DNA from: a virus
Direction: 5' to 3' (one strand)
Virus record (IMG/VR): IMGVR_UViG_3300010885_014058
Location: 1-20,317 of that record
Length of the DNA: 20,317 bases
Made by a program: the position numbers and the translations under genes. The notes under the pieces were generated by a model, which was not told where the DNA came from, did not search any database, and saw only the letters and a program-made list of their open reading frames with translations. Below are positions 1 through 6,926 of the stretch, piece after piece. The first letter of the stretch is position 1, and each line of letters starts with the position of its first letter.

Positions 1-428
1 GACCAACCGGTACATTGGGTATTGTACATACATCCAGTCCAGTTCAAGTGGGTTCATTGACTAATTGGAAACAAGTTTCAGCCGGTAATTTTCATATGGT
101 AGCCATTAAGACAGATGGTACATTATGGGCATGGGGGCATAATAGTAGTGGTCAATTAGGACTAATTGATATTGTTCACAGATCCAGTCCAGTTCAGGTT
201 GGATCGTTGACTAATTGGAAATTAGTGGCAGGTGGGTATTACCACACCGCAGCCATTAAGACCGATGGAACCCTTTGGTCATGGGGACGTAATACCAATG
301 GTCAACTTGGTCTACAGGATATTGTCCATAGGTCCTCACCAGTTCAAGTGGGGTTATTGACCAACTGGAAACTAGTGGCAGGTGGGGGTTATCATACTAC
401 TACTATATCATCGCCAGATTTACCATAA
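1..428 (+). CDS. RCC1-repeat protein, C-terminal part (5' end outside window); probable tail-fibre/adhesin tip
   Basis: The reading frame is open from base 3 and runs off the left edge, so this is the last 141 residues of a longer protein; the TTG at 15 is not a credible start. It holds nearly three copies of a 50-residue unit of the form SSPVQVGxLTNWKxVxAG..H..AIKTDGTLWxWG.N..GQLGL, the hallmark of RCC1 beta-propeller blades. RCC1-like propellers mediate protein or ligand binding, and in phages they occur in large surface proteins. The location just upstream of a glycan-modification cassette and a T4-type tail block makes a distal fibre or adhesin role likely, but that is inference. The protein ends with a short SSPDLP tail after the third blade is cut off, so the propeller may be completed by repeats lying outside the window. 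The repeats are also nearly identical at DNA level, suggesting recent duplication. Confidence 0.75.
   Translation, partial: PTGTLGIVHTSSPVQVGSLTNWKQVSAGNFHMVAIKTDGTLWAWGHNSSGQLGLIDIVHRSSPVQVGSLTNWKLVAGGYYHTAAIKTDGTLWSWGRNTNGQLGLQDIVHRSSPVQVGLLTNWKLVAGGGYHTTTISSPDLP
33..400 (+). repeat. Tandem 150-bp repeats encoding RCC1 blades
   Basis: The same sequence register (TCC..CCAGTTCA.GT) begins at 33, 183 and 333, so the period is exactly 150 bases, or 50 codons. Copies differ by scattered substitutions, many at third codon positions (for example TTGACTAATTGGAAA against TTGACCAACTGGAAA). The array continues beyond the left edge. In-frame repeats of this kind can change copy number by recombination. 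Confidence 0.85.
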
Positions 429-432
429 AAAC

Positions 433-461
433 TTGACACCTATATAATTATGTAGTATAAT
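433..461 (+). promoter_or_regulatory. Consensus sigma70-type promoter for the glycan cassette
   Basis: TTGACA at 433-438 and TATAAT at 456-461 are separated by exactly 17 bases, a perfect match to the bacterial housekeeping promoter in both hexamers and spacing. Transcription would start near 468, giving a leader of about 22 bases before the TTG start at 490. It lies five bases after the preceding stop codon, so it marks the border between a late structural gene and the accessory cassette. By analogy with T4 early promoters it would be read by unmodified host RNA polymerase. Confidence 0.8.
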
Positions 462-489
462 ATCATTATATTTTATTGGAGTTTTTGAC

Positions 490-1917
490 TTGAAAGATGA
501 CAACCTAGAGATGTGGGCATCCATATCTAACACACTACCTCAAACTCCCACACCACCAAACACGCTGCCATTACCTGAAATCCTAAAGGTAATGCAGTTC
601 TGTGCTAATGACAAGGTCGAGCAATACGATATTACTATCAAACTGCTTGATATGATATCCACACTTAGGTCTGATATTGAGTTTCTAAACTGGAAATCAA
701 TGGTTGAGTATGACTGTAAGAAATACCTCCGCTCATTTGAAACATCAGAACAAATACTTAAATCTGCCAGAAATCACAACACATTATTTAATGCTGGCCG
801 TGCTGCATACAAAGCCAACAAACTAGAACATTCAGAGAAATATCTCAAAGAGGCTATGTCACTTGACCCAACCGATAGTTCCACCATATTAGATTATGCG
901 GTTACTGTCTGTACAATGGGACACTTTGACCAAGCTCTCGATATCATCAATAATATAGACAAGACCAAACTCGATACACTTCATGGTAAGATAGTTGACT
1001 TTAACAAAGGTTGGCATACTATCCGTAAAGGTGACTTCAAGAAAGGTATGGACTTACTCCATATTGGCCGTGAAATTGGCATGCTTGGTAACCATACCAA
1101 GGTATTTAATAGACCGCAATGGGATGGATATTCATATCCACACAAAACTATACATATCGTAGGTGAAGCAGGTATTGGTGATGAAGTTATCAATGCTAGG
1201 TTTTCTAAGATTATCAAAGACCGTGGAATGGATTGCGTTATGTCCACTGTACATAATAACACATCTATGCTTAGTTCTGTTAAGGACTTGGATGATGTGT
1301 TTAACTCAAGTGAGGCCGATAGTAAATCTTGGGATTATTGGGTACCCGCTATGGACCTGCCATATATATTAGGGCTTGAGGCAAATGATATACCTTCTGA
1401 ACCCTACATTTTGGCCAAACCAGAGTTTATTGCCAAGTGGAAAGATAAAATACAGACCAACAAGAAGTTAAAAGTCGGTATTCGTTGGATGGGTAATCCA
1501 CTATACGAATTAGAATTAGCTAGAACTATACCAATTGAACTGTTTGAACAACTGGCCGAATATGATATTCAAATGTATTCATTTCAAAAGGATGACGGCC
1601 TCAAAGACTTAAAAATACCGAGTGGTGTGATAGATATTGCAAAAGATTTAGAGTCGTGGGATGATACTATGGGTGCCATGGAGAACATGGACCTGATGAT
1701 AACTTCGTGTACTTCTGTACCTCATGTTGCTGGCGCCTTAGGTATTCCTACTTGGATTATAGTGCCTTTGTTACCATATTATACTTGGGCTGATATGAAG
1801 AAAGAATCTTACTGGTACGATTCAGTAAGTCTATATAGACAGAAGGTTTGGAAAGAATGGAATGAACCTTTTGAAGAAGTAAAAACTGACTTGAAAAAAT
1901 TATTGGAGATGAAATGA
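490..1917 (+). CDS. TPR domain + GT9-like glycosyltransferase
   Basis: This 475-residue protein has an N-terminal helical part with TPR-like repeats (about residues 95-195; AGRAAYKANKLEHSEKYLKEA and TMGHFDQALDI are typical helices). Its C-terminal half resembles the GT9/heptosyltransferase-type GT-B fold found in phage TPR-glycosyltransferases: GEAGIGDEV near 225-233, VGIRWMGNP at 329-337, YSFQK at 363-367 and the nucleotide-sugar-binding stretch TSCTSVPHVAGALGIPTW near 405-422. Its likely role is sugar transfer from a nucleotide sugar to a protein or glycan, with the TPRs binding the acceptor. The start is TTG, chosen because GGAG at 478-481 lies 8 bases upstream and the frame has no better ATG. 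It is the first gene after the consensus promoter, and its TGA overlaps the next ATG. The domain order is secure; donor and acceptor are unknown. Confidence 0.8.
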   Translation: MKDDNLEMWASISNTLPQTPTPPNTLPLPEILKVMQFCANDKVEQYDITIKLLDMISTLRSDIEFLNWKSMVEYDCKKYLRSFETSEQILKSARNHNTLFNAGRAAYKANKLEHSEKYLKEAMSLDPTDSSTILDYAVTVCTMGHFDQALDIINNIDKTKLDTLHGKIVDFNKGWHTIRKGDFKKGMDLLHIGREIGMLGNHTKVFNRPQWDGYSYPHKTIHIVGEAGIGDEVINARFSKIIKDRGMDCVMSTVHNNTSMLSSVKDLDDVFNSSEADSKSWDYWVPAMDLPYILGLEANDIPSEPYILAKPEFIAKWKDKIQTNKKLKVGIRWMGNPLYELELARTIPIELFEQLAEYDIQMYSFQKDDGLKDLKIPSGVIDIAKDLESWDDTMGAMENMDLMITSCTSVPHVAGALGIPTWIIVPLLPYYTWADMKKESYWYDSVSLYRQKVWKEWNEPFEEVKTDLKKLLEMK

Positions 1918-2771
1918 TATTCCCCGTAGAAGTATGTGGTGAGAAGTTTAAAATTCAAGTGCATGATGAAGATGAATGTGTGTCTAATATTATCAGAGAA
2001 AAGACAATATATTCTATCACTGATTTGAAACAATTTAATAAATTCTTAAGTAAAGGTGATTATTTTGTAGATGCCGGAGCAAATATTGGATGGCACACAT
2101 TGTTTGGTGCCGAAGTTGTGGGTGAAACCGGTAAGGTATTTGCCTTTGAACCTGGCACTAAGAACTTTGATTTATTAGAAATCAATATTAAATTAAACAA
2201 CCTGCAAAATGTTGAAGCAATCAAGTCTGCACTAACTGATTATGTTGGTAAGGCAGAATTAACTTGTTCTACTAAAAATTACGGTGACAATGTAACCATA
2301 CCTCTAACTAAAGATGATGTTGAGGTTAAGCTTCAAAATTGGTATGAAGATAAAATGTTATATTTGCCTGGCGATAAAGAGTCTATTGATTGTACAACGC
2401 TTGATGATTACATCTCAACTAATAATATTGACTCAAGTAAGATTAAATTAATTAAAATGGATATTCAAGGTTCAGAACCTAAGGCTCTTGATGGTATGGA
2501 GAAATTAATTAGAGACCACCATCCGGCAATTATCTTAGAATATTCACCTCATCATATTAAGATTTGTGATTCATCTCCATTTGAGATATTATCATTTATT
2601 GACAAATATGATTATGTACCTTATCACATTAGGGAAGATAGAGAAATACCCGATGATATGATATTATATAATACATCGGTTATTGATATTATTAATGCCA
2701 CACAGGATATATTTTCTAGTGGAATATCCAATGGATTTGACTTATTATTGGTACATAAAGGTCATCCTTAA
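1914..2771 (+). CDS. FkbM-family SAM-dependent methyltransferase
   Basis: This is a 285-residue class I methyltransferase. Motif I is FVDAGANIGWHT (51-62), followed by the acidic strand FAFEPG (76-81) that contacts the SAM ribose. The family signature KMDIQGSEPKAL lies at 181-192; the D-x-(Q/E)-G-x-E pattern is diagnostic for FkbM proteins. FkbM enzymes typically O-methylate sugars or small-molecule hydroxyls, and in phage and bacterial surface-glycan loci they sit beside glycosyltransferases, as here. The start ATG overlaps the upstream TGA (ATGA), and GGAG at 1905-1908 serves as ribosome site, so translation is probably coupled. A sugar O-methyltransferase role is the likeliest; the substrate cannot be read from the sequence. 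Confidence 0.85.
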   Translation: MIFPVEVCGEKFKIQVHDEDECVSNIIREKTIYSITDLKQFNKFLSKGDYFVDAGANIGWHTLFGAEVVGETGKVFAFEPGTKNFDLLEINIKLNNLQNVEAIKSALTDYVGKAELTCSTKNYGDNVTIPLTKDDVEVKLQNWYEDKMLYLPGDKESIDCTTLDDYISTNNIDSSKIKLIKMDIQGSEPKALDGMEKLIRDHHPAIILEYSPHHIKICDSSPFEILSFIDKYDYVPYHIREDREIPDDMILYNTSVIDIINATQDIFSSGISNGFDLLLVHKGHP

Positions 2772-2773
2772 TA

Positions 2774-3529
2774 ATGAAAATTGCAATTGCATTACGAACT
2801 TGCGGTAACGTATTCAATTATTGGAATAATAATGAAAGGATAGTTGATGCTGACAAGGCAACAATTATCCTTACATGCCTGAATAGTTTACTAAAGGCTA
2901 TTAAGTCTAGCGGGCATGAGGTAATATTCAGCATACACGATGATAGTTCTTCTGATGAGTTATTATCTCATATTGGAGAAGTATGTGGTATGCATAATGT
3001 ATCCGGCGAATTAATTAATTCAGGTAAATTGGGCAACTTTATCACGCAGTATGAATGGTTGAAAAAACAAGATTGTGATTATGTATATTGCATTGAGGAT
3101 GATTATCTTCATAGGGATTCTGCATTATTTGAAATGATGGAGATGATAGATTATTTAAAATCTATGAATCCTGGTGAGTATGCTATACATCCATTTAATT
3201 GTCCTCATAGATATGCAGGATTTCAATCATTATATCCATCATATATAATAAAAGGACCTAATCAATATTGGCGGTCTAATTTTCATAGTACACATTCATT
3301 CTTTATATCCAAAAATATGTTTACACAGTATGATGATATTATGAAAGAACAAGCCTATACATGGGCCACTAATGCCGCAGTAGAAGATTCAACAATAAAC
3401 AAGGTATGGAAAGAGCAAAAAGTGATGATGTTTACCCCTTTGAAATCTTTAGTATACCATATAGCAGACAAAACACAAGAAGATACATTTGATAATTGGC
3501 AACAACTTTGGACTGAGAATTTAATATGA
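2774..3529 (+). CDS. Probable GT-A-type glycosyltransferase
   Basis: This 251-residue protein has features of a GT-A nucleotide-sugar transferase: an N-terminal strand-loop (KIAIALRTCGN), an acidic stretch SIHDDSSSDE (53-62) similar to the GT2 'DDgSsD' signature, and a candidate metal-binding CIEDDYL (106-112) where a DxD motif is expected. The remainder is rich in aromatic residues and matches no common domain I can name. It starts 2 bases after the FkbM stop, and its final TGA overlaps the ATG of the small endonuclease relic. Family-level assignment is moderate; it could also be a divergent glycosyltransferase outside GT2. Confidence 0.6.
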   Translation: MKIAIALRTCGNVFNYWNNNERIVDADKATIILTCLNSLLKAIKSSGHEVIFSIHDDSSSDELLSHIGEVCGMHNVSGELINSGKLGNFITQYEWLKKQDCDYVYCIEDDYLHRDSALFEMMEMIDYLKSMNPGEYAIHPFNCPHRYAGFQSLYPSYIIKGPNQYWRSNFHSTHSFFISKNMFTQYDDIMKEQAYTWATNAAVEDSTINKVWKEQKVMMFTPLKSLVYHIADKTQEDTFDNWQQLWTENLI

Positions 3530-3771
3530 AAGCAAAAGGTTTAAGATTTGTATATGATGACTTGAAAGATGGGATTCAAAAATCTTTATATAATGGAGTA
3601 TTTTGGGAAGAAAAAGAACATAGAAATAAAATATCAAAGAGAATGGAAGGTAATAAGTACGCATTGGGTAGTATTCGAAAACTTGTAGTTTGCCCTTATT
3701 GTAATAAAGAAGGAGCAAATGGAGCAATGCAAAGATGGCACTTTAATAATTGTAAGGCAAAAAATGACTAA
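3526..3771 (+). CDS. Small zinc-finger protein, likely remnant C-terminal domain of a homing endonuclease
   Basis: This is an 81-residue lysine-rich protein. Its middle (EHRNKISKRMEGNKYALG, about residues 27-44) resembles NUMOD-type DNA-binding motifs. Its end, CPYCNKEGANGAMQRWHFNNC (56-76), is a Cys-x2-Cys...His-x3-Cys zinc-finger motif that recurs at the C-terminus of phage HNH and GIY-YIG homing endonucleases. No nuclease domain is present, so it is either a decayed endonuclease or a free-standing DNA-binding protein. It overlaps both neighbours by a few bases (ATG over the upstream TGA; TAA within the next ATGACTAA), so the frame is kept intact and probably translated. It is the only non-enzymatic frame in the cassette. 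Confidence 0.65.
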   Translation: MKAKGLRFVYDDLKDGIQKSLYNGVFWEEKEHRNKISKRMEGNKYALGSIRKLVVCPYCNKEGANGAMQRWHFNNCKAKND

Positions 3772-4618
3772 ACTAATAACTGCATGTTATACTATACTAA
3801 AAAATGAGAAGAAGTACATCGAGAAATGGTTGTATTACGCTGCGCCATTTGATTATCGTGTATTACTTGATACCGGTTCTACTGATGGTTCTTGGGAACT
3901 ACTCCAAGAGTATGCCAAGAAAGACCCCAATCTAATCATTGAACAAAAGACATTTACTCCGTGGCGATTTGATACCGCTCGTAAGTATAACATGACTATG
4001 ATACCTGAGGATGTTGTCTGGTGCCTGTCTCCTGACTTGGACGAATACTTTTCTATCAACACTCATGATGAAATGGAAAAGATTATTTCTTCCGTTCCAA
4101 CTATCACTAATATTGGCTGTGATAGACTTGATATATATTCTAGGACAGTCCGAGTGGGGCCTCCTAATTTCATTCCAACGAATAAGATACACCTCAAGAA
4201 TGACTATACTTGGAATCAACCTATCTATGAACACCTAAGTTGGATACACAAAGATAGACCTGAAAATGAATTATACTCTGAAGATATCTTTTTAGTACAT
4301 GACCAAGACTTTCAAAAAGAAGAAAGGTCTGAATTGTACATTAAAATGTTGGAAGATGAATATTCAACTAACCCAACAAATACTTGGACTTTATGGTATC
4401 TGTTATATCATTATCAAAAATCATTGCAAATGGAAAAATACATTAAAGCAGGTTGCGATTTTATTAGGTTTGAATCAAACAAACAAGGCGACTGGTACAA
4501 ATATGTATCCGCTGAACTAACTAATATTTACCAAAATGCTCCTATCTCTCAACTTCAAAAAGATGATATTAATTCTGTAATTACTTTTAATAATCCTTGG
4601 TCTGCTTGGAAAAAATAA
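3764..4618 (+). CDS. Family 2-like glycosyltransferase
   Basis: This 284-residue GT2-type enzyme has an N-terminal strand TACYTILKNEKKYIEKWL, the UDP-sugar signature LLDTGSTDGSWE (34-45), FDTARKYN (69-76) and the candidate metal-binding SPDLDEYF (89-96). This set is typical of GT2 proteins that act on glycan chains and that recur in T4-like phages of aquatic bacteria. I chose ATG 3764 over the upstream ATG at 3719 because the alignment-like start (TKLITACYT) follows directly and the longer version would read through the zinc-finger gene. It overlaps the upstream gene by 8 bases, and its stop TAA shares a base with the next ATG. Donor sugar and acceptor are unknown. Confidence 0.8.
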   Translation: MTKLITACYTILKNEKKYIEKWLYYAAPFDYRVLLDTGSTDGSWELLQEYAKKDPNLIIEQKTFTPWRFDTARKYNMTMIPEDVVWCLSPDLDEYFSINTHDEMEKIISSVPTITNIGCDRLDIYSRTVRVGPPNFIPTNKIHLKNDYTWNQPIYEHLSWIHKDRPENELYSEDIFLVHDQDFQKEERSELYIKMLEDEYSTNPTNTWTLWYLLYHYQKSLQMEKYIKAGCDFIRFESNKQGDWYKYVSAELTNIYQNAPISQLQKDDINSVITFNNPWSAWKK

Positions 4619-5403
4619 TGCAAACAATACACTTTTTATCAGGTTTACCAAGGTCAGGTTCTACTGTACTAGCTTCTATATTAAATCAAAATCCGGATGT
4701 ATATGTTACACCTACTAGTCCTATGTTAAATGTAGCCGTCAAGATGCAAGAAGCTTGGCGAGAAGACCCAACCGTTAAAGCCAATTACTTTGAAGAGCAA
4801 GCTCGTAATCTTACTAAAGCTATCTTGCCCGCTTTTTGGCATCATAGGCCTGAACGTATTATTATTGATAAAGGTCGTGGTTGGGCTAAGAACATGCCGA
4901 CAGTCAATGCCTTGTTTGGTCAAAGACTTAAAGTGGTGGTTGTTGAACGAGACCTTCCGAGTATTATGGCAAGTTGGTTGACTATTATTAAAAATCAAAC
5001 CAATCCTCAATTTGATATTAGTCTAAGACAAAAAGGAATGTTATCCACGGATGAAAATCGAATGGGTGAAATGTGGTTTAATATGGTCAAAGATTGTATG
5101 GAAGGTACTCAGCAAATTAAACGTGATGTTCCTGACCAAATAATAATAGTCAAATATGATGACATTGTAAACAATCCTCAGCATGAGATTGCAAAAATTG
5201 AAAAGTTTTTATTATTACCAAAACACGAGTATGATTTGAATAATATCCAAAGTGATACTACTGATGATGATATGTTAGCATGGGGATTTGAGGGTCTTCA
5301 TACTATCAGACCTAAGTTAGAAAAGACCTGTAAGAATCCAAAAGACATATTGGGTGATATGTTATATAACAGATTTGTAGAGATAGAGAAACAATATAAA
5401 TGA
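4618..5403 (+). CDS. PAPS-dependent sulfotransferase
   Basis: This 261-residue protein opens with the 5'-phosphosulfate-binding loop LSGLPRSGSTVLASIL (7-22); PRSGST is the sulfotransferase P-loop-like signature. The matching 3'-phosphate-binding region is VVVVERDLPSIMASW (106-120), where R111 and a following serine occupy the usual positions. Such enzymes move sulfate from PAPS to a hydroxyl or amine of a sugar, lipid or tyrosine. The next gene looks like an APS kinase, the enzyme that makes PAPS, so the two may form a donor-plus-transferase pair. ATG 4618 is used (overlapping the upstream TAA by one base) because the motif starts a few residues later; a TTG seven codons upstream is unlikely. 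The acceptor is probably the glycan built by the flanking glycosyltransferases, which is inference. Confidence 0.85.
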   Translation: MQTIHFLSGLPRSGSTVLASILNQNPDVYVTPTSPMLNVAVKMQEAWREDPTVKANYFEEQARNLTKAILPAFWHHRPERIIIDKGRGWAKNMPTVNALFGQRLKVVVVERDLPSIMASWLTIIKNQTNPQFDISLRQKGMLSTDENRMGEMWFNMVKDCMEGTQQIKRDVPDQIIIVKYDDIVNNPQHEIAKIEKFLLLPKHEYDLNNIQSDTTDDDMLAWGFEGLHTIRPKLEKTCKNPKDILGDMLYNRFVEIEKQYK

Positions 5404-5792
5404 AAATTTTAATCATGGGATTATCTGGTTCAGGTAAAACTACTTTAGCAGAACAAATATACAATAGGCGATTCTCAATTTGGTTAAATGCCGACAGAAT
5501 TAGAAAATCTTATAATGATTGGGACTTCTCATATGAAGGTCGAATTAAACAAGCTTATCGTATATGGCAGTTGTCTGAAGTTTGTGATGAAGAATTTATT
5601 ATTATCGATATGATTGCTCCGTTGGAAGAAATGCGTGATATTATTGATGCTGATTACACTATATGGATGAACACAGTACAATCTTCTCAATATATGGACA
5701 CAGATGCCATATTTGAACCAGCCATTGCGGCTGATTTGATTCTGACTAATTTTGAATATGACATCAATGATATAGTAAGGAAATTAAGATGA
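5400..5792 (+). CDS. Short APS-kinase-like P-loop kinase
   Basis: This 130-residue protein has the Walker A loop GLSGSGKTT (7-15), then LNADRIRKSYNDWDFS (29-44), which mirrors the APS-binding LDGDNVR...LGFS region of CysC, and IDMIAPLEEMR (69-79), similar to the ISP..R motif. It is much shorter than CysC (about 175-200 residues). The lid and APS-contacting segment between the central strand and the C-terminal helix is compressed to WMNTVQSSQYMDTDAIFEP. Similar short versions occur in phages and are named adenylylsulfate kinase-like. The ATG overlaps the sulfotransferase stop (ATGA), so the two are translationally coupled. Supply of PAPS for the sulfotransferase is the attractive role; another small-molecule phosphotransfer is possible because of the missing lid. 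Confidence 0.7.
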   Translation: MKILIMGLSGSGKTTLAEQIYNRRFSIWLNADRIRKSYNDWDFSYEGRIKQAYRIWQLSEVCDEEFIIIDMIAPLEEMRDIIDADYTIWMNTVQSSQYMDTDAIFEPAIAADLILTNFEYDINDIVRKLR

Positions 5793-6361
5793 AAGGCGAA
5801 TGGTGTTTCTTTCCAAGTCATTTTACGCCAGAAGAATGTGCTAAAATCTTAAAGTTAGGTCTCAAATTACCATCACAAGAAGCAACTATGGGTGTTGATG
5901 GTGCAGTTAAGATATCAGAATTTCGCAGAAGTAAAATTCGTTTTATTCTTCAGTCGGATCCAAATTTCACTTGGTTATTCGATGCTATGTGGAAGATGGC
6001 AATTACGGCCAATGACGAATGGTTCAAATTTCATATCACCAGAATCTCATATATACAATTAGCAGAATATGATGAGTCTTATCAAGGTGAATATAAAAAG
6101 CATAATGACATCTTTTGGATAAATGGTGACCCCGAGTACCACCGTAAACTTACAGCTGTAGTTCAATTAACAGACCCATCAACCTATGAAGGTGGGAATT
6201 TAGAATTATTTGGCTTGACTGAATATCCAATTGCCTCTGAGGTCAGAAAACAAGGCACGGCCTTTTTCTTTCCCTCTTTCTTGGAACACCAAGCAACGAT
6301 GGTCACCAAAGGTACTCGATATTCGTTAGCATGTTGGTTTGAAGGAAACAAATGGAGATAG
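5789..6361 (+). CDS. 2OG-Fe(II) dioxygenase (prolyl-hydroxylase/PiuC-like)
   Basis: This 190-residue single-domain oxygenase carries the iron triad: H105-x-D107 in KKHNDIFW and the distal H167 in FLEHQATMV, with R177 (GTRYSLACWF) as the 2-oxoglutarate-binding arginine. The double-stranded beta-helix context between them (LTAVVQLTDPSTYEGGNLEL) is typical of the phage 2OG oxygenases that are widespread in T4-like phages of aquatic bacteria. It would hydroxylate a protein or sugar. It overlaps the APS-kinase-like gene by 4 bases (ATGA). It probably supplies a hydroxyl or further decoration in the same cassette, but a role on tail protein prolines is equally open. Confidence 0.85.
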   Translation: MKGEWCFFPSHFTPEECAKILKLGLKLPSQEATMGVDGAVKISEFRRSKIRFILQSDPNFTWLFDAMWKMAITANDEWFKFHITRISYIQLAEYDESYQGEYKKHNDIFWINGDPEYHRKLTAVVQLTDPSTYEGGNLELFGLTEYPIASEVRKQGTAFFFPSFLEHQATMVTKGTRYSLACWFEGNKWR

Positions 6362-6362
6362 T

Positions 6363-6926
6363 ATGGAACATAATGATTTAGAATTTGAAATGGATTTCTG
6401 GGGCGATTGCACTAATACTTTTGGTGAAGACCAGAAGCATTATATTTATGGCAACTTAATGGGATTGACAGGTAGTTATTTCTCCTTTGATGCGCAAGAT
6501 AAAAGAATACTAGACATTGGTGGTGGACCAACCTCAATGTTATTAAAAACATACAAACTGATAGAAGGTAAAGTATGTGATCCTATTGATTATCCGCAAT
6601 GGACCAAAGATAGATACGCAATTAAAAATATATCAGTTCAGGTTGTCGGGGGCGAAGACATAGTTGAATCTGGTTGGGACGAAGTGTGGATTTATAATGT
6701 AATGCAACACTCGGAAGATCCAGAGAAGATTATAGATAATGCCAAGAAGTCTGCTAAAGTATTACGCATCTTTGAGTGGATTGATATTCCTGCACATGAA
6801 GGACACCCACATATGCTTACTCAATCAAACTTAGAGAAGTGGATTGGACAAAAAGGTAATGTCACAGAATTAACAGGTGAAAATGGTTGCTATGGCAAAT
6901 GTTTTTATGGAACTTTTGAACTATGA
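6363..6926 (+). CDS. Small SAM-dependent methyltransferase-like protein
   Basis: This is a 187-residue protein with a clear motif I, RILDIGGGPTSMLL (48-61), an acidic strand II (KVCDPIDYP), and a motif IV-like WIYNVMQHSEDPEKIIDNA that resembles class I methyltransferases of the methyltransf_11/25 type. Start ATG 6363 is preferred over the in-frame TTG 6339 because GGAG at 6354-6357 lies 5 bases before it. It sits between the 2OG oxygenase and the GT4 gene, whose ATG overlaps its stop. The substrate is unknown; a sugar intermediate is plausible given the neighbours. A small enzyme like this could also modify proteins. Confidence 0.75.
   Translation: MEHNDLEFEMDFWGDCTNTFGEDQKHYIYGNLMGLTGSYFSFDAQDKRILDIGGGPTSMLLKTYKLIEGKVCDPIDYPQWTKDRYAIKNISVQVVGGEDIVESGWDEVWIYNVMQHSEDPEKIIDNAKKSAKVLRIFEWIDIPAHEGHPHMLTQSNLEKWIGQKGNVTELTGENGCYGKCFYGTFEL

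Noticed and set aside
981-1262. Open frames on the - strand across the cassette and morphogenesis block
   Set aside because: They lie wholly opposite well-supported + strand genes, lack ribosome sites and show no recognisable motifs.
3719-3763. Upstream ATG as start of the GT2 glycosyltransferase
   Set aside because: It would add 15 residues coded inside the zinc-finger frame with no family similarity; ATG 3764 begins directly at the conserved strand.
4597-4617. Upstream TTG as start of the sulfotransferase
   Set aside because: ATG 4618 overlaps the previous stop by one base and the PRSGST loop starts at residue 11 from it, the normal distance.
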